Assembly (NCBI RefSeq): GCF_000526215.1
Contig: NZ_JAFQ01000004.1
Location: forward strand, 3,286,001-3,350,000
Reading direction: 5' to 3'
Origin: Nocardia sp. BMG51109
GTDB lineage: Bacteria > Actinomycetota > Actinomycetes > Mycobacteriales > Mycobacteriaceae
Length of the DNA stretch: 64,000 nucleotides
The position numbers and the translations under genes were made by a program. Shown here in pieces: positions 10,549-19,399 of the stretch (its first letter is position 1; each line of letters starts with the position of its first letter). The notes below the pieces were generated by a model that saw only the letters and a list, made by a program, of their open reading frames with translations, was not told the origin of the DNA and did not search any database.

Positions 10549-11046
10549 ATGGGCAGCAGGGGCGTCGACGCGGAGTTCGCCACCGAGCTCGAGCACTTCA
10601 AGCAGCGGTTGCGCACCGTCGCCGACATCCAGCAGCGGCGCAACCGGCTGACGGCCGCCGCCTCGGTGCGGGACGGACGGGTGCACGTGGCGGTCAATGC
10701 GGACGGCGTCCTGATCGAGACCCGATTCGCCGCCGACATCGATGAGCTGGGCTACGACGAGATCGCCGCGGCGGTGACGGCGGCGGCCCAGCAGGCCGCG
10801 GCCGAGGTGGCGCGCCTGGCCGACGAGCTGATGGCACCGCTGCAGGAGCAGCGGGCCCGGTTCCCCGACCTGTCCGAATTCGCCGATGACCTGCCGGAGC
10901 TACCGGCGCAGTTCCCGGTGCCGCGGGCGCCGACGACCCCGCCCCGCGCACCGGATTGCGGCGCGGGGCCGCCCACGCGGCCGGAACGCGCCGACGGGGC
11001 CGACCGCGACGGCGGCGGCGCGGGCAGCCTCGGCTGGAGCTTGTGA
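10549..11046 (+). CDS. YbaB/EbfC-like protein of an ESX cassette
   Basis: A 165-residue protein. Residues 1-95 resemble the YbaB/EbfC nucleoid-associated family: a helix, then a beta segment SVRDGRVHVAVNADGVLIETRF, then a long alanine-rich helix. The tail is Pro/Arg-rich and disordered. Such genes commonly sit between WXG100 and large toxin genes in Nocardia and mycobacterial type VII loci. Whether the protein binds DNA or helps secretion is not known. It begins 12 bases after the WXG100-like stop and ends 16 bases before the toxin-like gene, so the three are almost certainly one operon. Confidence 0.7.
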   Translation: MGSRGVDAEFATELEHFKQRLRTVADIQQRRNRLTAAASVRDGRVHVAVNADGVLIETRFAADIDELGYDEIAAAVTAAAQQAAAEVARLADELMAPLQEQRARFPDLSEFADDLPELPAQFPVPRAPTTPPRAPDCGAGPPTRPERADGADRDGGGAGSLGWSL

Positions 11047-11062
11047 TTCGAGGCCGGTGGCG

Positions 11063-13891
11063 ATGTCGATCCAGATCCCCGGCTGGCTGCACTGGCTGGA
11101 ATGGGTGGCGGGGTCGGACTGGCCGACCGGCGACGAGGATCGGATGTGGGACCTGGCCGCGGATCTGCGGTCGGCTCGCGACGAACTGCGCGATATCCTG
11201 CCGGACCTGGACGCCGCCCTCGAACTCACCCTGACGGCCTATCCGGCCGGCGCCGGGCGTGACCGAATGGACGCGCGGCTACAGGCGTTGCGCAGCGGCG
11301 ACGGATCCGCCGAACATCTGGCGGAGGTCTACGGCCAACTCGCCGACGCCGCCGATGACATGGCACTGCAGATCCAGACCGCCAAGCTGAACGTGATCGG
11401 CGCGCTGACCTGGCTCGCCGCCGAGATCGCCGCCGCGTGGGCGTTCCCACCGACGGCACCGGCCCAGGAGGCGGCCGCCATTGCCCGAACACAGACGGCC
11501 GCCGCGGGAATACGCCGGGCCGCGATGAGTGCCATCGAGAGCGGCCTGACCCGGCTGGTCGGTGCGCGGGCGGCCCGGTTCTTGACGCTGCCGGTGTACG
11601 AGATCGCCCAGGAGGCCGTCGTGGAGGCGGTTCAGGGGGTGACGCAGGCCGTCCTCGTGCAGGGCATCCAGATCACTCAGGGGCATCGGGACGGATTCGA
11701 CGCGGACGAGATCATGTCGGATGCGCTCACCTCGGCGCTGGCCGCCGGCTTCGCGGCGCCGGTCGGTCATGCGCTGGGCAACGTGGTCGCGGGCACGGCG
11801 CTGCCGAATATCGTCAGGGGACTGCTCCCGGGCGCCGGAGCCGGGGCGGCCGGGGTGGCCGCCGGGTGGGGTGCGGGCGGAGTGCTCACCGGGAACTGGG
11901 AGTTCGATCCGCGGATGGCGACCGGCGGGGTGCTGGGCGGCGCGCTCCCCGGCGCCGTGCACGGGGCAGGCGGCGGCACCGGCTATTCGAACTACTTTTT
12001 CGCTACCGACGGAGTCTCGGCGGCGGGCGATCGGCCGAGGTCGTCGATCGGTGCGGTCTCGGACCGTCGGGCGGGCACGGCCACCGGTGGTACGCCGCTC
12101 GTCGGGCCCTCGAGCGGGTCCGACGGGGCCGGGAAGCCCGCCGGCGCGTACCGTCCGTCCGGCGATTCCGTTGTCCGCGAGGGGATCTCGCGAGCGGGGG
12201 CCGGGCCGTCGGCCGAGCCGAGATCGGTGGCGTCGTCCCCGGCCGGCGAGGCGCGGGGAACGTCCGGCCCGGCGGATGCCAGGTCCCAGCCGCCCGCGGC
12301 CGGCGAGGCGACGCGGCGGTCGATGGTGGCGCCCGAGTCTCGTGCCGCGGCCGGATCCGCGGCTACGGATTCCGGAACCCTCCGTGGGGGCCCGCTGCGG
12401 GCGCAGCACACCGGGACCGAGGCGCCCGGGGCCGCCCAGCGCGGTGATCAGGTCGCGGAGCCCACCGACCGGAGCTCGGCGAGTGCCGATCCCGACGCGG
12501 TTCCCGGCGGGGGAGCTCACGTCACGGCCGTCGAGAGATCGGCGCCGGACCCTCCGGATACTTCGCCGGATCAAACCTGCGGACCGGAGGCACTTGCCAC
12601 GGTGGTCGCCCTGACGGACAGCCCGGTGGTCAGGGTGCCCGGTGACGAGGTGGGCCCGGCGGGCATGCCGGCGGATCTGCTGGAATCCGCGGCGGGTGGC
12701 CGACTACAGGCGTTCGACTCCCACGATGCGATCGCCACCCGGTTGCGGGAACTGGGTGACGGCGCGGTCGCGCTGGTGGTCGACGAGTACGGTGATCCGC
12801 TCGACGAGTACGGCGTCGGCGCGCATGCCTACGTGATGGCGCACAGCGACGGCGTGATCACGGTGCACGATCGGTTCCTCGGCGGGCCGCACCCGTTCCG
12901 CGGCGGCGAGGTCGCGGCGAATGTCAGGGGAGTCCACGCGATCGCGTACGACGCTGCCGGAAACCCCGTGCCGCCGGCACGTGCCGCCGAGACGGTGTCC
13001 GCCGTGTCTTCCGGGATCGGTTCGGTGGAACCTCCGGACAGTGGGCAGGGTGACGAGTTCGGCCCGCCCCGGCCGCTGACATCCGACGAGATTCAGCACG
13101 TCCACGGCATACCGGCGCCGGCCCAGTGGATGTTTCAGCGGTTCGCGGACCTCTTCGGCATTTATATCGACGTGCGGCCGACCAACGTCGATTCGCTGCC
13201 CCGTCTGTTGTCCGGGGAAGCGGTCCCGAAATCGCAGGCGATCAAGAACAAGACCATGAGTGATCTGGACGTCCCGCTCCGTGGCAGATCGGAGGCGAAG
13301 GGACTGGCCGCGTGTTTCGAGCCCCGGCTTCCCGCGGATCTGAGCGGCTACGACCCGTCCGAGCGAGCGGCGCTGGAAAGACGCTATCGGCAACGGCTGG
13401 AAGAATGGGAAAACCGGCACAAGATCGAGGACAGCGACGAGTTCCGGATACGGGACCAGGTGATACAGGCCAAATGCCCGGACGGCGAGTGGAGACCGAT
13501 CGCCGGAGATCACGACCTCTTCGCCGTCGGTCGGCCCGCGGGACGGACGGCCGAGACCATGAGCTGGTCGGTGCGCTGGGAGCTCGGCCACGCTACCGCC
13601 GACGAACTCGCCGAACTGGGGCGGCTCAGCCGGTCCGACCTCGAGGACCTGAGCCAGTACAGTCCGTCGGTCCGGCGGATCGTCGAGATGATGGGCCGGT
13701 GCATCGACGGAGTTCAGCACGGGACGCATCTGATGTGGGAAGAACGGTCCGAGAAGGACGAGGCCATCTTCGTGAATATCCTGTCCGGCCATCTGGGCCC
13801 CGAGGGAGAACCCCTCGTCCGGTTCCGTCCGAGGCTGGCCCCCATCGAGGTCTGGGCACCGCCGCGCGACACCTGGGATCGAGGGGAGTAG
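11063..13891 (+). CDS. ESX polymorphic toxin: papain-like plus edema-factor-like cyclase domain
   Basis: A 942-residue modular protein. Residues 1-300 form a CpnT-like N-terminal domain (helical WXG100-like head, WLHWLEWVAGSDWP, then an Ala/Gly-rich region). Residues about 310-500 are disordered. Residues about 500-625 look like a papain-fold toxin or deamidase domain with Cys506 in QTCGPEA, His588 in GAHAYVM and Asp603 in VHDRF. Residues about 675-940 keep the motif order of anthrax edema factor and ExoY cyclases: Arg705 (VRPTN), Lys723 and Lys730 seven residues apart, the Asp pair in GDHDLFAV (816/818), His886 in QHGTH, and Glu897/Asp899 in EKD. The edema factor position Asn583 is Trp892 here. 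ATG 11063 follows GAGG. No immunity gene is evident. Domain calls are from memory of the families. Confidence 0.75.
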   Translation: MSIQIPGWLHWLEWVAGSDWPTGDEDRMWDLAADLRSARDELRDILPDLDAALELTLTAYPAGAGRDRMDARLQALRSGDGSAEHLAEVYGQLADAADDMALQIQTAKLNVIGALTWLAAEIAAAWAFPPTAPAQEAAAIARTQTAAAGIRRAAMSAIESGLTRLVGARAARFLTLPVYEIAQEAVVEAVQGVTQAVLVQGIQITQGHRDGFDADEIMSDALTSALAAGFAAPVGHALGNVVAGTALPNIVRGLLPGAGAGAAGVAAGWGAGGVLTGNWEFDPRMATGGVLGGALPGAVHGAGGGTGYSNYFFATDGVSAAGDRPRSSIGAVSDRRAGTATGGTPLVGPSSGSDGAGKPAGAYRPSGDSVVREGISRAGAGPSAEPRSVASSPAGEARGTSGPADARSQPPAAGEATRRSMVAPESRAAAGSAATDSGTLRGGPLRAQHTGTEAPGAAQRGDQVAEPTDRSSASADPDAVPGGGAHVTAVERSAPDPPDTSPDQTCGPEALATVVALTDSPVVRVPGDEVGPAGMPADLLESAAGGRLQAFDSHDAIATRLRELGDGAVALVVDEYGDPLDEYGVGAHAYVMAHSDGVITVHDRFLGGPHPFRGGEVAANVRGVHAIAYDAAGNPVPPARAAETVSAVSSGIGSVEPPDSGQGDEFGPPRPLTSDEIQHVHGIPAPAQWMFQRFADLFGIYIDVRPTNVDSLPRLLSGEAVPKSQAIKNKTMSDLDVPLRGRSEAKGLAACFEPRLPADLSGYDPSERAALERRYRQRLEEWENRHKIEDSDEFRIRDQVIQAKCPDGEWRPIAGDHDLFAVGRPAGRTAETMSWSVRWELGHATADELAELGRLSRSDLEDLSQYSPSVRRIVEMMGRCIDGVQHGTHLMWEERSEKDEAIFVNILSGHLGPEGEPLVRFRPRLAPIEVWAPPRDTWDRGE

Positions 13892-14116
13892 CCGTGTAAC
13901 GGTCGCCGAATTCAGCCCTTCTCATGGGATCATGGGATATAAGTCATGGGGTATGGACCCCTAATTTTCCGTGAATCCGGTAGTGCACTTGCGTAGTGTC
14001 CGAATCGGTCGTTTACGAATGTGCTTCCGGGGTGGAATATATCTCCATGCCGTATGCGAAAAGTATCGGCAGTGCGTGGGGTCCGACCGATTCGAGTTGA
14101 TTCAGGAGCGGTGACC
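13892..14116. promoter_or_regulatory. Intergenic with CATGGGAT repeats
   Basis: 225 bases, AT-richer than the surroundings. CATGGGAT repeats at 13923 and 13931 and returns as CATGGGGT at 13945, with GATATAAG between the second and third copies. This may be a promoter or operator for the PPE/EspB-like-EspG pair. AGGAG at 14104-14108 is the ribosome-binding site of the next gene. Confidence 0.45.
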
Positions 14117-15811
14117 ATGGGCGATGAGACGAACCCGTGGCGGTGGTTGACAGGACAGGCGGAGAATGGCCTCCTCATGCTGCGGCCCGGTATCGTCGTC
14201 GAGCTTGCCGCGCTCGCCGACGGGGTCATGGAGCGGCTGTTGGCCGTACGCGGCGAGGTCGCGAATGTGGACAGCATTCCGGATTTCTCCAACATGTCCG
14301 ACGGTCAACTGCTCGCGGCCAAGTTCCGGGACAAGGGGGCCGAGCTGGGAGAAATTCTCGATCGCCACGTCGAGATACTTCGCGATATGGCCGAGGCATT
14401 GAGATCCGCCGGCCGGGCGTATGCGTCCGCAGAGGGTGAGTCGGCGGACGAGATAGACCGGATCGCGGACCTGCCGACCGTGGCGGGAGAGTTCGCCGTT
14501 CCGGACGGACGCGACCGTATCGGTGTGTCTACCGCGGCGGTGGATTCTGCGCAGGAAGAATACGGTGTCGACGATATGTACGGCGATTACGACCCCGAGA
14601 TCGGGAGGAACGTGGTCGCCGGCCCGGAAGATATACCGCCCAATGAATTCAACGGTGCTATTCCGCATCGGACTCCGGAGAGCATCTCCGACGGCGAGTA
14701 CACCGAATTCTTCCACTCGATCCAGTGGAGTGCGGCGGTGGACGCCGCCAGTTACTGGACATGGCTGGCGGACGAGCTGTACGACAAGATCCCGGACTTC
14801 GTCAACAGGTTGCAACGAGTGGGGATGGACGGCGACTGGCGGGGTGACGGCGCGTCGGCGGCGATGGAGGCGGCCACCGTGTACGGCAATGACGTCGTGT
14901 TGTTGACCGAGCAGATGCGTTTGGTTGCCGATGATCTCGATTACACCGGCCGATGGATGCTCGAGACAATTGCACAAATGATTCCCGACGTAGCCGACTA
15001 CGACGATGCGGACGCCATCCGAGAACAACGGGTCGAGGCATTGAAGTACATTTATCATCCGGCGGTCGACAATGCGAACGCGGCATTGCCGGCCCTGCCG
15101 ATACCGGGTAACCCGATCGCACCCATGGAGAGCGCGAATGTCACCGGCGACGTGACGACGGCGGGCGGCGGGTACTCGCCCGCAGCCTACTCGGCCGGGA
15201 ATTTTCCACCGGACGGATTCTTGCCCGGCGGTGGGATACCGACGAGTTCGGTGCCCTCTACCGCCTCCCGGATCGCCCAGGAGTCGGAGCCGCCGGCAGG
15301 CCCGGACTCCGCGGTGCCGGACATGGCGGCGAACGCCTTGGATCCCGCGCAGGCGATGAACGGCCTGCAGCAGGCTGTTCAGGCGGCCGAGACGTTCGGC
15401 GACACGCCGCCGCCGTCGGCGGGGCCGGCACCGTTGGGTGCGGCGGTGACCGGCGGCCCTCCTCCCGGTCACCGGCCTGCGGGCACGGGCGGCCAGGGCG
15501 CTGTCCGCGGGCCCGGTGCCGCGGGGGCTGGTCGCGGTGGCGCCGGTTCGCGTATCGGACTCGGATCGGAGCGGCCGGTCACGGTGTTTCCGCGCGCGAG
15601 TCTCCCTGCGGCGGGCGCGGTGCCCGACCGGGTGGGCGCCGGCCAGGTGGCGGCGGCGCCGGGCGCTCCCGGGGCGATGGCGCCGGGCGCTCGCGGTGCG
15701 GGAGGCCCCGACGAACAGCGCAAACGCCCGAAGTACCTCGATTCCAAGGAGCATCTGGCCGAGGCGCTGGGCAAGGGCCAGCGTGTGGTCGACCCGGTCG
15801 TGGAGCGATGA
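14117..15811 (+). CDS. PPE/EspB-like ESX substrate protein
   Basis: A 564-residue protein. The N-terminal 120 residues are helical (LAALADGVMERLLAVRGEV). A second helical block at about residues 200-310 contains DWRGDGASAAMEA, a W-x-G turn of the WXG100/PPE type. The rest is Pro/Gly/Ala-rich and disordered, closing with a basic charged tail (KYLDSKEHLAEALGKGQRV). This layout matches the large secreted ESX proteins related to PPE or EspB. Its stop overlaps the start of the EspG-like gene by four bases (ATGA). It is probably the EspG client, which is inference. ATG 14117 has AGGAG eight bases away. Confidence 0.65.
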   Translation: MGDETNPWRWLTGQAENGLLMLRPGIVVELAALADGVMERLLAVRGEVANVDSIPDFSNMSDGQLLAAKFRDKGAELGEILDRHVEILRDMAEALRSAGRAYASAEGESADEIDRIADLPTVAGEFAVPDGRDRIGVSTAAVDSAQEEYGVDDMYGDYDPEIGRNVVAGPEDIPPNEFNGAIPHRTPESISDGEYTEFFHSIQWSAAVDAASYWTWLADELYDKIPDFVNRLQRVGMDGDWRGDGASAAMEAATVYGNDVVLLTEQMRLVADDLDYTGRWMLETIAQMIPDVADYDDADAIREQRVEALKYIYHPAVDNANAALPALPIPGNPIAPMESANVTGDVTTAGGGYSPAAYSAGNFPPDGFLPGGGIPTSSVPSTASRIAQESEPPAGPDSAVPDMAANALDPAQAMNGLQQAVQAAETFGDTPPPSAGPAPLGAAVTGGPPPGHRPAGTGGQGAVRGPGAAGAGRGGAGSRIGLGSERPVTVFPRASLPAAGAVPDRVGAGQVAAAPGAPGAMAPGARGAGGPDEQRKRPKYLDSKEHLAEALGKGQRVVDPVVER

Positions 15812-16596
15812 ACCGTACCTGGCAGGTGTCCGATATCGAGTTGGTCGCCGAGTGGGAGACGTTGAAAGAGGGCAGCCTGCCGAAACCGCTGACCTACATG
15901 AGCAGAACACCGCTGCTCACCGATCACCTGCGGGAGAAGGCCGACGCGCTGGCGAGCGTGCGGCAGCGGCTCGGCGAGGAGCTGCGGGTGCTACTGGCGA
16001 CGCTCGCCGATGCCGACATCCGGATCGTCGTCCGTGGCCGGGACGGCCGCGACCCGGACAACCCGGCGGGATCGATCCGGATGCTGGGGTCGAGGAAGGG
16101 GTCCTTCGCCTGTGTGGTGAGGCAACTGCCGGGGGAGACGACGCGGCACAGCGCCGGGTTCACGATCACCGAGTGCGGCGTGATCGAACTGGCGGCCACG
16201 GTGGTCGGCGCGCTACCCGCCGCCCCCGCCGGCAGGCAGAGCGACGTCGTGCTGGTCGACGAAGACGACGGTATGGACCGTCTCGCTCGGCGCTCCCAGG
16301 TCCGGTGGTCGCTCGAGGACGAGGACTCTGCGGAAACTCGTCGTTCGGACTGGTTTCGCGGCGCACCGGCGAACTCGGCCGGGACGATCGAGATCGTCCA
16401 GGGCCGGTCCCGGTTCGGTCCGCGCGGCACCGTCCGGTACTCGCTGGGCTGGCGCGATCTCGTCGGCGACGGCCGGTATCTGACCACGTCGGGCACGCCC
16501 CCGGTCGCGACGGCCGTGGATGCCGAGCGCATGACCATCATGATCAACCGGGTCATCGCCGAGGTCGTCCGGTCGATCAAGGACGAGTGGGCGTGA
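15808..16596 (+). CDS. EspG family ESX secretion chaperone
   Basis: A 262-residue cytosolic protein of the EspG family, which binds PPE-type clients and keeps them export-competent. Typical features are the opening WQVSDIELVAEWETL, the segment PLTYMSRTP, the mid-protein beta strands (RIVVRGRDG, SFACVVRQLPG) and the C-terminal YSLGWRDLVGDGRYL. Its start overlaps the stop of the PPE/EspB-like gene (ATGA), indicating translational coupling. No ESX core ATPase or mycosin genes are in the window, so export must rely on an ESX system encoded elsewhere. Confidence 0.8.
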   Translation: MNRTWQVSDIELVAEWETLKEGSLPKPLTYMSRTPLLTDHLREKADALASVRQRLGEELRVLLATLADADIRIVVRGRDGRDPDNPAGSIRMLGSRKGSFACVVRQLPGETTRHSAGFTITECGVIELAATVVGALPAAPAGRQSDVVLVDEDDGMDRLARRSQVRWSLEDEDSAETRRSDWFRGAPANSAGTIEIVQGRSRFGPRGTVRYSLGWRDLVGDGRYLTTSGTPPVATAVDAERMTIMINRVIAEVVRSIKDEWA

Positions 16597-16600
16597 CCGG

Positions 16601-16624
16601 CCGGCCGTGACGGCTCGCGGCCGG
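16601..16624. terminator. Possible terminator hairpin after EspG gene
   Basis: CCGGCCG at 16601-16607 pairs with CGGCCGG at 16618-16624 just after the EspG stop. There is no T-run, so the call is tentative. Confidence 0.4.
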
Positions 16625-16684
16625 GCGCGGAATGGGGGTGTTTCCCGATGGTCGCGGTCGGTGGGCCGTGCCAGTATCGGGAGT

Positions 16685-18169
16685 ATGTATCCGTCGACGC
16701 CCGCCTTCGATGCGCGCGGAGTTCGGCCCGCACCGCCCTATCGGCGGTTGACGCGGCGCTCCGGTGGGCGGGTCGTGGGTGGTGTCGCCGGGGGTGTCGC
16801 CGACCATCTCGGGGTCGACGTCTTCAAGGTGCGGATGGTGTTCGTCCTGCTGTCGGCGCTGATGGGGGCGGGCATCGTCGCCTACGGGATGCTGTGGATC
16901 TTCACCCCTGCCGGGGGCGACGGCCCGCCGCCGTCCGGGGCGGAGCGGCGGCAGGCGGTCGGGCTGAGCCTGCTCGGGCTGGCGCTGGCGGTGTCCATGT
17001 CGTGGCTGTTCAACGGCACCGCGGCGCAGGTGGTGGCGCCGATCATCGTGGTCGCGATCGGTGCGGCGCTGGTGTGGCGCGAATTCGACGCGGAGGGTCC
17101 GCGGTCGATGCTCGGGCTGCCCGCGCGGCCCACGGTGCTGACCTGGACGCGCATCCTGGCCGGCGCCACGCTGATCGTGGTCGGCCTGGGTGTCGTGGTA
17201 CTGGCCCGGATCAACCTGAGCTCGCTGGGTTCGGCGCTGATCGCGGTCGCGGTGACGCTGGTCGGGGTCGGCCTGCTGACGGTGCCGCTGTGGCTGCGGA
17301 TGATGCGCGCGCTGAACGCCGAGCGGGCCGCCCGCATCCGCAACGACGAACGCGAGGAGATCGCGTCGCACCTGCACGATTCGGTGTTGCAGACGCTGGC
17401 GCTGATCCAGCGGCAGGCCGGGGACGCGCAGGAGGTGGTGCGGCTGGCCCGCAGTCAGGAGCGGGAACTGCGCAAGTGGCTGTTCGAGGACACGGCGCCG
17501 GCGCAGTCCAGCCTGGCCGCCGCGCTGCGCACGATCGCCGGCGAGGTGGAGGACCAGTACGGGGTGAAGGTGACGCCGGTGACCGTCGGCGACGTGTCGA
17601 TGGATCCCGGCGACACCGGATTCGGCCTGCCCCGGGAACATTTCACGGCCGTGCTCGGGGCCACCCGGGAGGCCCTGGTGAATGCGGCCAAGCACGCCGG
17701 CGCGCCTACGACCGACCTGTTCGCCGAGGTGGAGCCGCATCAGGTGAGCGTCTTCGTGCGCGACCGCGGCACCGGCTTCGACCCGTCCGCCGTCCCCGCC
17801 GACCGTCAGGGCCTGGCCAAATCCATCCGCGCCCGGATCGAACGCCGGGGCGGCGCCGTGGCGATCCAGTCCACCCCGGGCCGCGGCACCGAGGTTCGAA
17901 TCACCATGCCCCGCAACGACTCCGAGGGTCAGGACGGTGTCGAGGTTCCGGCCCGGGATTCCGGAGATGCCGGTGAGCCGGTCGATGCCGGGGAGCGCGA
18001 GGCGGAGACGGTCGAGGGGTTCGGATCGAGCGAGGCCGATGCGGGTGTTCCTGCCGATCGGCCCGCGCCGGCGTCGGGCCCGAACGGCCGCTCCGGATCG
18101 CGGGCCGGTGTCGAGACCTCGCCGAGCGGCACCGACCGGGAACGCCAGCACGCACATCCGGGTCGGTAG
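16685..18169 (+). CDS. PspC-domain sensor histidine kinase
   Basis: A 494-residue membrane histidine kinase of the NarL-coupled type. An N-terminal PspC domain (LTRRSGGRVVGGVAGGVADH) is followed by about five membrane helices to residue 215. A HisKA_3-like domain has phospho-acceptor His231 in ASHLHDSVLQTL, and the HATPase domain shows the N box (EALVNAAKHAG) and G1 box (RDRGTGFDP). A disordered tail of about 80 residues ends the protein. The start is uncertain: ATG 16685 has only GGGAG almost touching it. The cognate regulator begins 564 bases downstream. The PspC module shared with the gene at 8.3-9.9 kb suggests envelope-stress sensing. Confidence 0.85.
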   Translation: MYPSTPAFDARGVRPAPPYRRLTRRSGGRVVGGVAGGVADHLGVDVFKVRMVFVLLSALMGAGIVAYGMLWIFTPAGGDGPPPSGAERRQAVGLSLLGLALAVSMSWLFNGTAAQVVAPIIVVAIGAALVWREFDAEGPRSMLGLPARPTVLTWTRILAGATLIVVGLGVVVLARINLSSLGSALIAVAVTLVGVGLLTVPLWLRMMRALNAERAARIRNDEREEIASHLHDSVLQTLALIQRQAGDAQEVVRLARSQERELRKWLFEDTAPAQSSLAAALRTIAGEVEDQYGVKVTPVTVGDVSMDPGDTGFGLPREHFTAVLGATREALVNAAKHAGAPTTDLFAEVEPHQVSVFVRDRGTGFDPSAVPADRQGLAKSIRARIERRGGAVAIQSTPGRGTEVRITMPRNDSEGQDGVEVPARDSGDAGEPVDAGEREAETVEGFGSSEADAGVPADRPAPASGPNGRSGSRAGVETSPSGTDRERQHAHPGR

Positions 18170-18733
18170 TTCGACGCCACGCCGGGCGGTGAGTACGCAC
18201 ATTCGGACCCCGGTGGTTCGAGTGCGTGCCCGCTGCGGTGGGACGGGGTGCGGTCCGGAATCTGTGTCGTGCGCGGCCGGTGTGCGGGGTCGGCCGCTGC
18301 TTCCCCGTCCGGACTCACCGATCGCGAATCCGCTGTGGCCGATAGGGTCCATCGTGCGATCGAGGATCTCGGTCAACGGGGGTGTGCAGTTGCCGACGGC
18401 CCCATGCCGGGGTGGCGGCCTCGAGGAGGCCGAGCATGGCCGAGACCAGCGCGACGGGGCCGGGCGTCGGTCTTGTCTCGCGGGTCCGAACCGAGACGGC
18501 GCGCGATCTCGGGGCGAGTAGCTCGTGCCGTGTTGCCGTCTTCTGATGTCGTTGCGCGCTGAGTGCCGGTGTCGCGGTGACGAGTTGGGCCAGGCGCTGC
18601 CGGCGACGGCGCGGATGCCGTCGATGGTGGTCTCTTCGTCACGCGGTCGACGAACCCGCCGGCCGGTGTTGTGGTAACGATGAGTGGGCGGTATCGCGCC
18701 CGGTGGCGGGTTCGGTCCTAGGTGAGGAGAACA
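18170..18733. other. Gap between kinase and regulator genes
   Basis: 564 bases without a supported gene. The short open frames show no homology signal that I recognise. The gap is unusually long for a kinase-regulator pair, so the regulator probably has its own promoter. AGGAGA at 18725-18730 is its ribosome-binding site. Confidence 0.5.
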
Positions 18734-19384
18734 GTGGGTATCCGGGTCTTTCTGGTCGATGACCATGCGGTGTTCCGGTCCGGTGTGCGGGCCGAGTTGA
18801 GCCGTGAGGCCGATATCGAGGTGGTGGGTGAGGCGGGGTCGGTCTCCGAGGCCATCGCCGGTATCAAGGCGGCCGGACCGGACGTGGTGCTGCTGGACGT
18901 GCACATGCCGGACGGGGGCGGGGTGGCGGTGTTGCAGGGGGTCGAGGACCACCGGGAGGGCCCGGTATGCCTGGCGCTCAGCGTGTCCGACGCCGCCGAG
19001 GACGTGATCGCGGTGATCCGGGCCGGTGCGCGCGGGTACGTCACCAAGACCATCTCCGGACCCGAACTGGCCGAGGGCATCCGGCGTGTCGCCGGCGGCG
19101 ACGCGGTGTTCAGCCCGCGCCTGGCGGGCTTCGTGCTGGACTCGTTCACCGGCCGCTCACCCGTTCCGGAGCCGCCGCTGGACCCCGAACTGGACTCGCT
19201 GACCCCGCGCGAACTCGAGGTGCTGCGGCTGCTGGCCCGTGGCTACACCTACCGCGAAATCGCCGAGACCCTGTTCATCTCGGTGAAGACCGTGGAGACC
19301 CACGCCTCCAACGTGTTGCGCAAGACCCAGCAGTCCAACCGCAATGCGCTCACCCGCTGGGCCCACCGCCGCCGCATCGACTGA
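18734..19384 (+). CDS. NarL/LuxR family response regulator
   Basis: A 216-residue response regulator. The receiver domain at residues 1-120 has DDH near the start, the phospho-acceptor Asp55 in LLDVHMPD, and the KT pair in GYVTKTISG. The C-terminal LuxR helix-turn-helix spans about 148-210 (LTPRELEVLRLLARGYTYREI). It should be phosphorylated by the PspC-histidine kinase upstream and bind DNA as a dimer. GTG 18734 follows AGGAGA. It is convergent with the Ser/Thr kinase gene 15 bases away. Confidence 0.93.
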   Translation: MGIRVFLVDDHAVFRSGVRAELSREADIEVVGEAGSVSEAIAGIKAAGPDVVLLDVHMPDGGGVAVLQGVEDHREGPVCLALSVSDAAEDVIAVIRAGARGYVTKTISGPELAEGIRRVAGGDAVFSPRLAGFVLDSFTGRSPVPEPPLDPELDSLTPRELEVLRLLARGYTYREIAETLFISVKTVETHASNVLRKTQQSNRNALTRWAHRRRID

Positions 19385-19399
19385 CCGACCCGACAGCCG

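Noticed and set aside
18170..18733. A gene between the PspC-kinase and its regulator
   Set aside because: Short frames only, no ribosome-binding site and no homology on either strand.
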